Origin: an uncultured Eubacteriales bacterium
GTDB taxonomy: Bacteria; Bacillota; Clostridia; Oscillospirales; Acutalibacteraceae
Length of the DNA: 64,000 bases
Direction of reading: 5' to 3'
Assembly: GCA_900318495.1 (NCBI GenBank)
Contig: ONLA01000014.1
Coordinates: forward strand, 1 to 64,000
The notes beneath the pieces are model-generated. The model ran no database searches, was not told the DNA's origin, and worked only from the letters and a program-made list of their open reading frames with translations. The translations under genes and the position numbers were made by a program. Below are positions 6,499-14,996 of this stretch, one piece after another (position 1 is the first letter of the stretch; every line of letters starts with the position of its first letter).

Positions 6499-8113
6499 AA
6501 GCCGCTCCCTTCTTGTTAAACTGCGGAAGTCTACGCAGCGCTACCTTTGTTTGGAAGAAGATGTGCAGAACCGCAAGCCCGAAAAGCATAACGGCGAGCA
6601 CCGCGGAGTAAATAAAGTAAAGCTCCTTGGCTGCCGTGTCCGATATAATAGTCGTCAGGCTCATGGCGGTTACGACAAAGAAAATAAGCCTGTAAACAGT
6701 GTTTTTTAATCTAAAGCCCTTTGCTTCGGCAAGAATTCCGTTTTGCTGCATCGAAAGGCCGTCAAAGCTCATTCGCTTGATTATTGATGTTAAGTTTGCT
6801 TGATTAATGAAGTTGCTTATCAGCAAAAAGAAGCCGACCATCGCCATAACCGCTCCGATCGCGAAACGCGTTTGCTGCCGCGTTCCGTCGGTTGTGGAGA
6901 GGATAACTCCGAGTATCGACAGCGCCGAGGAAACATAAAACTTGACGGGGATTTTTTTGTCAAGCTCGGCGGAGTGAAGCGTTTTTCCTACCGTGCGGAT
7001 AAACGAGTGCTGCATAATATACATTCCAATCAGTGAAAGCATTGCGCTTACGCCGAGGGTTGTGGTTGCCGGGATAGTGGGCAAAAACCGCATTAATATG
7101 AACAGCAGAGCGAAAATCGCCGCTGAACAGCCCAAAATCGTAAGCAAAATACGCAGAGGACTGAGCGGCAAATCCGCGGCGAGCTTGCCTGTTTGTCCGT
7201 TAACCGCGGCGTATGTAATTTTGTCGCCTCTGCGATAGCTCATAAACCAAACAGGGTACAGCCTGCGCTTGTTTTCCTTTAGCTGCATCGGCATAAAGTC
7301 GTCGTGCGATTTGTCAAAGCTGTAGCCGAGGCTGCTGATGTCACGCTTTACAACAGGATCCTTTCTCAGCTCCTCATACACGCTGTCCTTTACCTTGTCC
7401 TGAGCAAGCGCGGCGTATTCAAACGCGTCAACATCGCCTGTTTCGGCGTAAAAGCCGCAAAGGTAACCCGGGTTAAACGGACGCAGTCCCTTTGTGTCAA
7501 ACGGTTCAAGCTGTTCGCTCAGGTGGTCGTCAAACGCCAGCGAGGTTTCGTGAACAGAAGCGTCGTCAACCTCGTAGTCAATATTCATATCGGCGGAAAA
7601 ATACTGCGTTTCGTAATCGTAGTTGCCGACGTTTTTTTCGGCTGATTTGAGCTTAAACCTTGAGTTACCCTGAACAAGGGTGCGGTAGCTGCTGTAGGGC
7701 ATATAAATTCCGCGGAAGCCCTCGATAAGCTCGGGATGGCAATACTTTCGAGATACAAAAAAGTGTTTTTTTACCTCTTTAATATACAGCTCCTTGCACT
7801 GCTCCTTGGTTACGGCAAACGGAATAACCGCGTCGGGGTTCCACTCTTTTCTGAGCTTGTCGTGAATAACCGAAGCTCCTCCGCAGTACGGACAAAAGCC
7901 CACGGCGTCGTTTGCGTCGGTGGTTATCATCTCGGCTCCGCAGTCGGGGCAAATAACGGCAAAGCTGTCGAACACCTGAGCGGACTCGGCGTCGTCATAA
8001 GCGCTGTCGGGCAGAGATTGCGGTTCAAAAGCGTTCCGGCAGTGGTCGCAAACGGTTTTTTGCGACGCGATATCAAAACGCAGTCCCGAACCGCAGGACG
8101 GGCAATGAATCAT
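6485..8113 (-). CDS. Zinc-ribbon multi-pass membrane protein
   Basis: This 542-aa protein starts at MIHCPSCG (ATG at 8113), supported by GCAGGAAGTGATTTT and by a promoter at 8151-8179. The frame runs open further upstream, but that part would cross the promoter and is not believed. Two zinc ribbons lie at the N-terminus: CPSC...CDHC (Cys4, 7, 22, 25) and CPDC...CPYC at about 48-72. A mixed domain follows to about residue 330, then several hydrophobic helices, including ILLTILGCSAAIFALLFIL and further pairs near the C-terminus. It is the first gene of an operon with the TPM/Cys-tail protein and the radical SAM enzyme. Its function is unknown; a scaffold or chaperone role for the tail protein is speculation. 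Confidence 0.8.
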   Translation of the reverse strand: MIHCPSCGSGLRFDIASQKTVCDHCRNAFEPQSLPDSAYDDAESAQVFDSFAVICPDCGAEMITTDANDAVGFCPYCGGASVIHDKLRKEWNPDAVIPFAVTKEQCKELYIKEVKKHFFVSRKYCHPELIEGFRGIYMPYSSYRTLVQGNSRFKLKSAEKNVGNYDYETQYFSADMNIDYEVDDASVHETSLAFDDHLSEQLEPFDTKGLRPFNPGYLCGFYAETGDVDAFEYAALAQDKVKDSVYEELRKDPVVKRDISSLGYSFDKSHDDFMPMQLKENKRRLYPVWFMSYRRGDKITYAAVNGQTGKLAADLPLSPLRILLTILGCSAAIFALLFILMRFLPTIPATTTLGVSAMLSLIGMYIMQHSFIRTVGKTLHSAELDKKIPVKFYVSSALSILGVILSTTDGTRQQTRFAIGAVMAMVGFFLLISNFINQANLTSIIKRMSFDGLSMQQNGILAEAKGFRLKNTVYRLIFFVVTAMSLTTIISDTAAKELYFIYSAVLAVMLFGLAVLHIFFQTKVALRRLPQFNKKGAAYDEN

Positions 8114-8150
8114 AAAATCACTTCCTGCTTTTATAAAAATATACAGTTTA

Positions 8151-8179
8151 ATAATAACATACGCGGTATATATTTTCAA
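8151..8179 (-). promoter_or_regulatory. Promoter of the zinc-ribbon/TPM/radical SAM operon
   Basis: On the minus strand: TTGAAA, 17-nt spacer, TATTAT, about 40 bases before the start codon. It is divergent from the gltX promoter. Confidence 0.7.
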
Positions 8180-8212
8180 TTGTTTTATTTGAAATTTAAC
8201 TTGCCTCATTTG

Positions 8213-8241
8213 TTGAAAAACACAGGCGTATATGTTATAAT
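8213..8241 (+). promoter_or_regulatory. gltX promoter
   Basis: TTGAAA, 17-nt spacer, TATAAT. The start codon lies 30 bases downstream behind AGAAGGTGATTTT. Confidence 0.85.
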
Positions 8242-8270
8242 TGTAAAGATAATTATAAGAAGGTGATTTT

Positions 8271-9728
8271 ATGGCTGACAAAACCGTCAGAACCAGGTTT
8301 GCGCCCAGCCCAACGGGCTTTATGCACGTTGGCAACCTCAGAACCGCGCTGTATGAATATCTTACGGCAAAGTCGCAGGGCGGCAAATTTATTTTAAGAA
8401 TCGAAGACACCGACCAGGTGCGCCTTGTCGAGGGCGCGGTCGACTTTATTTACAATACGCTGAAGCTCGCGGGACTTGAACACGACGAAGGTCCCGACGT
8501 CGGCGGCGATTACGGTCCCTATGTTCAAAGCGAACGCAAGGAAATGTATTTGCCCTACGCCGAACAGCTCATCAGCGAGGGCAAGGCTTACCGCTGCTTT
8601 TGCTCAAAGGAAAGGCTCGAAAAAATCCAGAGCGAGACCGTTGGAGGCGGCTACGACCGTCACTGCCGTGATCTGCCTCAGGAGGAAATCGACAGACTGC
8701 TTGCTCAGGGCACGCCTTATGTTATCCGCCAAAAGATGCCCACGGAAGGAAGCACAACCTTTTCCGACGCGGTATTCGGCGACATTACCGTTGAAAACAG
8801 CGAGCTGCAAGACCAAATTTTGATTAAGACCGACGGATACCCAACCTACAACTTTGCCAACGTAATCGACGACCACACAATGGGAATCACCCACGTTGTA
8901 AGAGGCTCGGAATACCTTAGCTCAACACCTAAGTACAACCTTCTTTATGAAGCCTTCGGCTGGGAAATCCCCACATACATCCACCTGCCGCTCATTATGG
9001 GCAAGGACGAGGACGGAAACGTTTCAAAGCTTTCAAAGCGCCACGGATCAACGGGCTTTTACGATTTGATTGCGGAAGGTTACCTTCCGCAGGCAATCAT
9101 CAATTACATCGCGCTGCTGGGCTGGTGTCCCAAGGACAATCAGGAAATCTTCACCCTCGCCGAGCTTGAAAAGGCGTTTTCAACCGACAGAATCAGCAAA
9201 TCCCCGGCTGTGTTCGATTACGACAAGCTGAGCTGGTTCAACGGCGAATACATCAAGGCTATGACTCCCGAGGAATTCACGCGGGAAGCTATGCCGTACT
9301 ACAAGCAGGTTTTCGGCGACAGGGAAATGCCCTTCATCAAGTTTGCGGACATACTTCAAAAGCGCACAACGCGCTTCACCGAAATACCCGAAAAGCTCGA
9401 CTTTTTTGCCGCGCTCCCCGAATACGGCAAGGAGCTGTTTGTTAATAAAAAAAGCAAAACCAACCTTGAAAACGCGCCTGTTGTTTTACGCGAAGCTTAC
9501 GAAAGGCTTAAGGCTTTGCCTTCGTGGGACGCTGATTCAATTCACGACTGCCTGATTAATATGGCAAAGGAAAAGGAGCTCAAAAACGGAACGGTTATGT
9601 GGCCTGTCAGAATTGCCGCGGCGGGAAAAACCGTTACTCCCGGCGGAGCGATTGAAATTCTCGACATTTTGGGCAGAGATGAATCACTCGCAAGGCTTGA
9701 AAAGGGTTTGGATATTTTAAACCGGTAA
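8271..9728 (+). CDS. gltX: Glutamyl-tRNA synthetase
   Basis: GltX charges tRNA-Glu in the cytosol. The 485-aa protein has the class I HIGH-type motif as APSPTGFMHVGNLRTAL (residues 13-29) and the KMSKS-type motif as KLSKRHG at about 253. These are followed by the helical anticodon-binding region of the bacterial discriminating or non-discriminating type; which one cannot be told by eye. It has its own promoter and a good ribosome binding site. The gene is followed, after 70-80 bases, by glnS, so both enzymes of the Glu/Gln subfamily are made from neighbouring genes. Confidence 0.96.
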   Translation: MADKTVRTRFAPSPTGFMHVGNLRTALYEYLTAKSQGGKFILRIEDTDQVRLVEGAVDFIYNTLKLAGLEHDEGPDVGGDYGPYVQSERKEMYLPYAEQLISEGKAYRCFCSKERLEKIQSETVGGGYDRHCRDLPQEEIDRLLAQGTPYVIRQKMPTEGSTTFSDAVFGDITVENSELQDQILIKTDGYPTYNFANVIDDHTMGITHVVRGSEYLSSTPKYNLLYEAFGWEIPTYIHLPLIMGKDEDGNVSKLSKRHGSTGFYDLIAEGYLPQAIINYIALLGWCPKDNQEIFTLAELEKAFSTDRISKSPAVFDYDKLSWFNGEYIKAMTPEEFTREAMPYYKQVFGDREMPFIKFADILQKRTTRFTEIPEKLDFFAALPEYGKELFVNKKSKTNLENAPVVLREAYERLKALPSWDADSIHDCLINMAKEKELKNGTVMWPVRIAAAGKTVTPGGAIEILDILGRDESLARLEKGLDILNR

Positions 9729-9811
9729 TGAAAAAAATTACGAAGCGCTGAATAGCTCGCGCCTTGCGGGCACCGGCGCTGATACATAAAACATAAATGA
9801 GGAACAATACT

Positions 9812-11494
9812 ATGGCTGAAACAAACACAAATGAGGTTATGAACGGTAACTTCATTCACGATTTTATCGACGAGGATATTGCCGAGGGCGGCAGATACGA
9901 GGGAAAACGCGTTCACACCCGTTTCCCTCCCGAGCCAAACGGATATCTTCACATCGGGCACGCAAAGGCGGTTTGTATTAACTTCGGTACAGCCGAAAAA
10001 TACAACGGCCTCTGCAACCTGAGAATGGACGACACTAACCCCACAAAAGAGGATGTTGAATACGTTGATGCAATCAAAGAGGACATTGCATGGCTGGGCT
10101 TTCACTGGGACGACAGGTTCTATTACGCGTCCGATTATTTCGAGCAGATGTACGGCTTCGCGGTTGAGCTTATTAAAAAGGGACTTGCTTATGTTTGCGA
10201 GCTGACCCCCGAACAGGTTCGCGAATACCGCGGCGACACCCAAACCCCGGCAAAATCTCCGTTCCGCGACCGCCCGGTTGAGGAAAGTCTCGATTTGTTC
10301 GAGCGTATGCGCAAGGGTGAATTCGCCGACGGCTCAATGACTCTGCGCGCGAAAATTGACCTTGCGTCGGGCAACTTCAATATGCGCGACCCGGTAATTT
10401 ACCGTATAAACAGGCTTCACCACCACCGCACGGGCGACAAATGGTGCATTTATCCGATGTATGATTTCGCACATCCTATCGAGGACGCGCTTGAGGGAAT
10501 CACCCACAGCCTTTGCTCGCTGGAGTTTGAGGCTCACCGCCCGCTGTACGACTGGGTAATAGACAACATTTCTGCTCCGGCAAAGCCCAGACAGATTGAG
10601 TTCGCGCGCCTTGGAATCAACAACACCGTAATGAGCAAGCGCAAGCTCAGAGAGCTTGTTGAAAAGAAATATGTTGACGGCTGGGACGACCCCAGAATGC
10701 CGACGCTTTGCGGACTGCGCCGACGCGGCTACACTCCGAAATCAATCCGTTCCTTTATCGACCAAATCGGTGTTTCAAAGGTTAACTCAATCGTTGAGTA
10801 CAGCTTTTTGGAGCATTGCCTGCGTGACGACCTCAACGAAACCGCCGAGCGCACAATGTGTGTGCTCCGTCCGGTAAAGCTTGTTATTACAAACTACCCC
10901 GAGGGTAAAACCGAGGAGTTCGAGGTTGAAAACAATCCTAACCGTCCCGAGGACGGAACGCGCACGGTAACCTTTTCGCGCGAATGCTGGATTGAAGCGG
11001 ACGACTTTATGGAGGTCCCGTTCAAAAAGTACCAAAGACTTTACCCCGGCAACGAGGTAAGGCTTAAATCAACATATATTGTAAAATGCACAGGTTGTAA
11101 GAAGGACGACGACGGCAATGTGGTTGAGGTTTATGCCGAGTACGATCCCGAAACACGAGGCGGCAATACACCCGACGGACGCAAGGTGCGCGGCACAATC
11201 CACTGGGTTGACGCGAACAACTGCGCCGACGCCGAGGTAAGGCTTTACGACAATCTTTTCACCGTGCCCGACCCTGACGCCGGCGACCGGAACTTCCTCG
11301 ATTACCTCAATCCCGAATCGCTGGTTGTGCTCAAAAACTGCAAGGCTGAAAAGAACCTTGAAACGGCTGCCGCGCCCAAGAGCTTCCAGTTTATGCGGCT
11401 GGGCTATTTCTGCGTTGACAGCCGCGACAGCAAGCCGGGCAGCCTTGTGTTCAACCGCAGTGTAAGCTTAAAGGACGGCTTTAAAAAGAAATAA
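9812..11494 (+). CDS. glnS: Glutaminyl-tRNA synthetase
   Basis: GlnS charges tRNA-Gln directly. ATG at 9812 is preferred (560 aa, MAETNTNEV) because GAGGAAC lies at the right distance; an ATG at 9797 overlaps that site. The HIGH-type motif is PPEPNGYLHIGHA at about residue 38 and the KMSKS-type motif is VMSKRKL at about 272. The two beta-barrels of the GlnRS anticodon domain follow, with typical text such as GTIHWVDA. GlnRS is unusual in Bacillota, most of which make Gln-tRNA by transamidation, so this gene was probably acquired laterally at some point. Sequence composition does not differ visibly from its neighbours. Confidence 0.95.
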   Translation: MAETNTNEVMNGNFIHDFIDEDIAEGGRYEGKRVHTRFPPEPNGYLHIGHAKAVCINFGTAEKYNGLCNLRMDDTNPTKEDVEYVDAIKEDIAWLGFHWDDRFYYASDYFEQMYGFAVELIKKGLAYVCELTPEQVREYRGDTQTPAKSPFRDRPVEESLDLFERMRKGEFADGSMTLRAKIDLASGNFNMRDPVIYRINRLHHHRTGDKWCIYPMYDFAHPIEDALEGITHSLCSLEFEAHRPLYDWVIDNISAPAKPRQIEFARLGINNTVMSKRKLRELVEKKYVDGWDDPRMPTLCGLRRRGYTPKSIRSFIDQIGVSKVNSIVEYSFLEHCLRDDLNETAERTMCVLRPVKLVITNYPEGKTEEFEVENNPNRPEDGTRTVTFSRECWIEADDFMEVPFKKYQRLYPGNEVRLKSTYIVKCTGCKKDDDGNVVEVYAEYDPETRGGNTPDGRKVRGTIHWVDANNCADAEVRLYDNLFTVPDPDAGDRNFLDYLNPESLVVLKNCKAEKNLETAAAPKSFQFMRLGYFCVDSRDSKPGSLVFNRSVSLKDGFKKK

Positions 11495-11499
11495 TTCAG

Positions 11500-12237
11500 A
11501 TGAAAAATGTACTAATAACCGGCGGCTCCGGCGGAATCGGCACGGCGATGTGCGTAGGCTTTGCTCAGGCAGGCTACAATGTTATCATTCATTACAACAG
11601 CAAAAAGCAGCAGGCGCAAAACCTTGCAAAGGTTTTGCGTGAAAGCTACGGAGTTGAGGCGTTCGCTGTTTGGGCGGACGTCGCGGACAGACAGTCCGTT
11701 AACCGGATGTTTGATGAAATTGAAAAAAATTTCGGTTCGCTTTACGCTATTGTAAACAACGCCGGAATCGCCTGTCAAAAGCTTTTTACCGACATCACTC
11801 AGTCCGACTGGAGCCGTATGGTTTCGGTTAACCTCGACGGTGTATTCAACTGCACCCAGGAGGCAGTCAAAAGATTTTTGCTGCCCTGCCACAGCGGTGT
11901 TGTGCTCAACATCAGCTCAATGTGGGGACAGGCAGGCGCGTCCTGCGAGGTTCACTACAGCGCGGCAAAGGCCGGCGTAATTGGCTTTACCAAAGCGCTT
12001 GCCAAGGAGCTCGGACTGTCGGGAATCCGCGTAAACTGCATTGCTCCGGGCGTAATAATGACTGATATGATGAGCGGCTTTGACGAGGAAACCGTTAACG
12101 CGCTAAAGGAGGAAACTCCGCTGAACACCCTCGGTTCGCCAAAGGATATTGCCGACGCGGCGGTGTTCTTGTGCTCAAACCGCGCAAGATTTATCACCGG
12201 TCAGGTTCTGGGTGTAAACGGCGGCTTTATAATTTGA
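11500..12237 (+). CDS. SDR-family oxidoreductase (FabG/YmfI-like)
   Basis: This 245-aa classical short-chain dehydrogenase has the NADP-binding TGGSGGIG motif (residues 7-14), NNAG at 86-89 and the catalytic Ser140-Tyr153-Lys157 set. The VIIHYNSKKQ text near residue 28-37 resembles the YmfI group, in which some members reduce the 5-aminopentanone modification of elongation factor P. A generic 3-oxoacyl-ACP reductase role is the alternative, and a second, more canonical FabG sits in the fatty acid operon of this window. It starts five bases after glnS with only a weak Shine-Dalgarno, so it is probably translationally coupled. The substrate is not determinable here. Confidence 0.85.
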   Translation: MKNVLITGGSGGIGTAMCVGFAQAGYNVIIHYNSKKQQAQNLAKVLRESYGVEAFAVWADVADRQSVNRMFDEIEKNFGSLYAIVNNAGIACQKLFTDITQSDWSRMVSVNLDGVFNCTQEAVKRFLLPCHSGVVLNISSMWGQAGASCEVHYSAAKAGVIGFTKALAKELGLSGIRVNCIAPGVIMTDMMSGFDEETVNALKEETPLNTLGSPKDIADAAVFLCSNRARFITGQVLGVNGGFII

Positions 12238-12241
12238 ATTG

Positions 12242-12300
12242 GGGCTTGTATATTATAATAAGCCCTAATTACGCAAAGGGGAGGCGGCAACCGCTTCCCC
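12242..12300 (+). promoter_or_regulatory. Two hairpins in the leader of the Crp/Fnr gene
   Basis: GGGCTT / AAGCCC (12242-12265) and a strong GGGGAGGCGG / CCGCTTCCCC (12278-12300) stand between the reductase and the regulator. Neither is followed by a clear T-run, so termination is possible but not convincing. Confidence 0.4.
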
Positions 12301-12347
12301 TGCATTTGCGGTTACTAAAGAACAGACTCAGGCGACGGGGGAGGACA

Positions 12348-13079
12348 ATGGAAAAATACCGTAAACAAAAAAGCTTTAGTGCGGAACACATAGAGCTGCT
12401 GAAAAATCACATTTTGTTTTCCGGACTCGACGGCGAACAGATAAAGCGTTTTCTTGAATTTGCCGAGCCGTATTTTATTGAGCTTGAGGAAGGACAGTCA
12501 ATCAGGCTGTCCGACGGATTTTCCAACCATATCGGCGTGGTGTTTTCGGGGCATATTATCATTTACGGAATTGATTATTCGGGCAACAAGCTGCTGCACA
12601 ATACAATTGAAACCACCGAAAGCAGCGGCACCCTGTTTTCGATTCTTGACTACCGCGGCACTCTGGTTGAGGTCGAGGCAAAAAGCTACAGTTTAATGCT
12701 GATGATAAACCGCGGTTCGGTTTATTCGGTAAACGAGGAGCTGGCTGTAATTCAGCACCGTATTCTTGTTAATATGATTGAATCGCAGCGGAATATGTTT
12801 AACGACCTTTCGTGTCATCTTTACTGCCTGTGCCAGCGCAGTATCCGTGACAAAATCCTTAAATTTTTGCATTTTTGCGTCGAAAGCTACCGTTGCTATG
12901 AGTTTGATATTCCGTTTTCGCGCGATGATTTGGCGTATTACCTTGCCGTTGACCGCGCGTCACTGTCGCGTTCGCTGAGCGGTTTAAAAACCGAAGGCGT
13001 AATCGAATACCGCAAAAATCACTTTAAGGTACTGACAACCAAGTATTTTAAGTATGACGGAGAGGGCTTGGGCATATGA
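12348..13079 (+). CDS. Crp/Fnr-family transcriptional regulator
   Basis: This 243-aa regulator starts at ATG 12348, directly after a strong GGGGGAGG site. The N-terminal part (about 20-130) is a cyclic-nucleotide-binding-like beta-roll, seen in LFSGLDGEQIKRFLEFAEPY and VVFSGHIIIYG. A long dimer helix follows, then a C-terminal winged helix with FSRDDLAYYLAVDRASLSRS (about 193-212) as the recognition region. No cysteine cluster for an Fe-S sensor of Fnr type is evident at the N-terminus. The stop overlaps the azlC start, so it is co-transcribed with the AzlCD transporter and probably controls it or responds to the same condition. The ligand is unknown. Confidence 0.88.
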   Translation: MEKYRKQKSFSAEHIELLKNHILFSGLDGEQIKRFLEFAEPYFIELEEGQSIRLSDGFSNHIGVVFSGHIIIYGIDYSGNKLLHNTIETTESSGTLFSILDYRGTLVEVEAKSYSLMLMINRGSVYSVNEELAVIQHRILVNMIESQRNMFNDLSCHLYCLCQRSIRDKILKFLHFCVESYRCYEFDIPFSRDDLAYYLAVDRASLSRSLSGLKTEGVIEYRKNHFKVLTTKYFKYDGEGLGI

Positions 13080-13801
13080 CAAAAAGAACCCTGAGAAGGG
13101 CGTTTAAAGACAGTCTGCCTATTTTGGCGGGATACCTCGCGCTGGGTATGGGCTTCGGTGTGATGCTGCAAAGCAAGGGCTACAGCTTTTGGTGGGCAAT
13201 TTTAATGAGCTGCACTATGTTTGCCGGGTCGGGGCAATATGCCGGCGTAGATTTTCTGGCAAGCGGAGCTTCAATTCTTACAACCGCCGTTATGACCTTT
13301 ATAATTAACGCGCGCCATTTTTTCTACGGCTTTTCGCTGCTCGATAAATACAAGGGCGCCGGAATTTTAAAGCCGTATATGATTTTCGGTCTGACCGACG
13401 AAACTTATTCGATTGTTTGCTCGGCTAAGCTTGAGGATGATATTAACCCCAAAAAATATTACTTCTTTTTAACCGCGCTCAACCACTGCTACTGGATAAC
13501 GGGCTGCACCCTCGGCGCGGTTCTGGGCGAGTTTTTGCCGTTTGACAGCAAGGGAATCGACTTTGCTATGACCGCGCTTTTTATTGTAATTATGGTTGAA
13601 CAGTGGATGAGCACAAAGGAACATTTGCCGGCGGTTTTGGGTGTGGCAACCACCGTTGTGTGTCTTGCCGTGTTCGGCGCCGATATGTTCATCATCCCGA
13701 GTATGGTTCTTATTGCCGCCGAGCTTCTTTTGTTCCGCAAAAAGCTCGACAAAACAGCGGCGGACAATACAGACGAAAGCGGGGTGAGCGGCGGTGATTG
13801 A
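13076..13801 (+). CDS. azlC: AzlC-family branched-chain amino acid exporter subunit
   Basis: AzlC forms the large membrane subunit of a two-component exporter for branched-chain amino acids and analogues. The 241-aa protein shows several hydrophobic helices and the family text GYLALGMGFGVMLQSKGYS, MFAGSGQYAGVDFL and NARHFFYGFSLL. The ATG overlaps the end of the upstream regulator gene by 4 bases, and the C-terminus overlaps the azlD start by 8 bases, so the three are tightly coupled. The C-terminal tail (about 225-241) is acidic and probably cytoplasmic. Confidence 0.92.
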   Translation: MTKRTLRRAFKDSLPILAGYLALGMGFGVMLQSKGYSFWWAILMSCTMFAGSGQYAGVDFLASGASILTTAVMTFIINARHFFYGFSLLDKYKGAGILKPYMIFGLTDETYSIVCSAKLEDDINPKKYYFFLTALNHCYWITGCTLGAVLGEFLPFDSKGIDFAMTALFIVIMVEQWMSTKEHLPAVLGVATTVVCLAVFGADMFIIPSMVLIAAELLLFRKKLDKTAADNTDESGVSGGD

Positions 13802-14126
13802 TGTTAAACATTCGCTCATACTCGTTGCGGTAATGGCGGCTATAATGGCGTTTTTGCGCTTTTCGCCGTTTATCGCGTTTCCCGAGGGAAGAAAAAGACC
13901 AAAGGTAGTAACATATTTAGGCAGTGTTTTGCCATATGCTGTAATAGGTATGCTTGTAGTTTACTGCTTCAAGGGCGTCAGCGTTTTTAGCTATCCGTGG
14001 GGGATTCCCGAGCTGCTCGCGTCGCTGTTGGTGCTCGGACTTCACGTGTGGCGCAGAAACACCCTTATAAGCGTGTTTTCGGGCGTTGCGTTTTATATGG
14101 TACTGGTTCAGCTTGTGTTTAAATAG
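13794..14126 (+). CDS. azlD: AzlD-family transporter small subunit
   Basis: The 110-aa small partner of AzlC has four hydrophobic helices and the family phrases TYLGSVLPYAVIGMLVVYC and ASLLVLGLHVWRRNTLISV. The start is GTG at 13794 inside azlC. AzlC and AzlD act together in the cytoplasmic membrane. The gene is followed after 8 bases by mntP. Confidence 0.9.
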   Translation: MIDVKHSLILVAVMAAIMAFLRFSPFIAFPEGRKRPKVVTYLGSVLPYAVIGMLVVYCFKGVSVFSYPWGIPELLASLLVLGLHVWRRNTLISVFSGVAFYMVLVQLVFK

Positions 14127-14134
14127 AGGTTTTT

Positions 14135-14695
14135 ATGAGTATTTGGGAGATTATTGTAATCGGAATCGGTCTTTCGATGGACGCCTTTGCGGTGTCGGTT
14201 TGCAAGGGACTGTCGGTAAGAAAAATAAAGCCGAAGCACAGCGTTATCGCGGGCGCGTACTTCGGGGGCTTTCAGGCGTTAATGCCTGTTATCGGCTGGC
14301 TTTTGGGCAGGCAGTTTGAGTCGCTTATCAAAAGCTTCGACCACTGGATTGCCTTTGTTTTGCTTGGGCTTATCGGCGCGAATATGATACGCGAGGCTTT
14401 TTCGGAAGAAGAAAACCAAAACGACTCCTTTTCGCCCAAAACAATGCTTCCGCTCGCGGTGGCAACAAGCATCGACGCGCTTGCGGTGGGCGTAACCTTC
14501 GCGTTCCTTGATGTATCAATTGTTCCTGCCGCGCTGTGTATCGGCGTTACAACCTTTATCCTTTCCGCCGCCGGAATAAGGACAGGCGCGGTTTTCGGCG
14601 CGAGGTTTCAGGCAAAAGCCGAAATTGCCGGAGGAATTGTTCTGATTTTAATGGGAATAAAAATCCTTATTGAGCACCTGTTCTTCGGCGGATAA
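14135..14695 (+). CDS. mntP: Putative manganese efflux pump MntP
   Basis: This 186-aa, six-helix protein carries two internally related halves. Each has the Asp-containing signature of the family: GLSMDAFAVSVCKGL at about 12-26 and ATSIDALAVGVTFAF near 110-124. MntP proteins export Mn(II) and protect against manganese excess. No Mn riboswitch (yybP-ykoY type) is visible upstream. The gene is last in the run crp-azlC-azlD-mntP, with 8 bases after azlD, so it is probably expressed with them, although a functional link between amino acid export and Mn efflux is not obvious. Confidence 0.92.
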   Translation: MSIWEIIVIGIGLSMDAFAVSVCKGLSVRKIKPKHSVIAGAYFGGFQALMPVIGWLLGRQFESLIKSFDHWIAFVLLGLIGANMIREAFSEEENQNDSFSPKTMLPLAVATSIDALAVGVTFAFLDVSIVPAALCIGVTTFILSAAGIRTGAVFGARFQAKAEIAGGIVLILMGIKILIEHLFFGG

Positions 14696-14697
14696 TT

Positions 14698-14993
14698 TTA
14701 CTACGCGTTCTTTACGCCGTCTTGATTGATTATCCCGGCGTTTCGCGAGAAAGAATAGAGATGTCAAAGGCTTCGGGGGCAATGGAAACGGCGTTGTTAC
14801 TACGCGTTTTTACGCCGTCTTGATTGATTATCCCGGCGTTTCGCGAGAAAGAATAGAGATATCAAAGGCTTCGGGGGCAATGGAAACGGCGTTGTTACTA
14901 CGCGTTCTTTACGCCGTCTTGATTGATTATCCCGGCGTTTCGCGAGAAAGAATAGAGATATCAAAGGCTTCGGGGGCAATTGAAACAGCGTTG
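14698..14993. repeat. Three-copy 98-99 bp tandem repeat
   Basis: Units at 14698-14796 (99 bp), 14797-14894 (98 bp) and 14895-14993 (99 bp) are nearly identical. Each opens TTACTACGCGTT and contains TGATTGATTATCCCGGCG and CTTCGGGGGCAAT. Unit 2 lacks one base in the CGTTCTTTACG stretch, and unit 3 differs near its end (TTGAAACAGCG). The sequence just after the array, which is the 3' end of the TetR gene, has related text (ACGCGTTAAAAACGCCG), so the array may have grown from that gene's end. A 99-bp unit equals 33 codons, but no credible gene is seen across it. Confidence 0.85.
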
Positions 14994-14996
14994 TTG

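Noticed and set aside
8114..8410. N-terminal extension of the zinc-ribbon protein frame
   Set aside because: It would run through the divergent promoters and into gltX; the ATG at 8113 has a good ribosome binding site and starts the zinc ribbon.
14698..14993. CRISPR array
   Set aside because: The repeats are directly adjacent, 98-99 bp long, with no unique spacers and no cas genes nearby.
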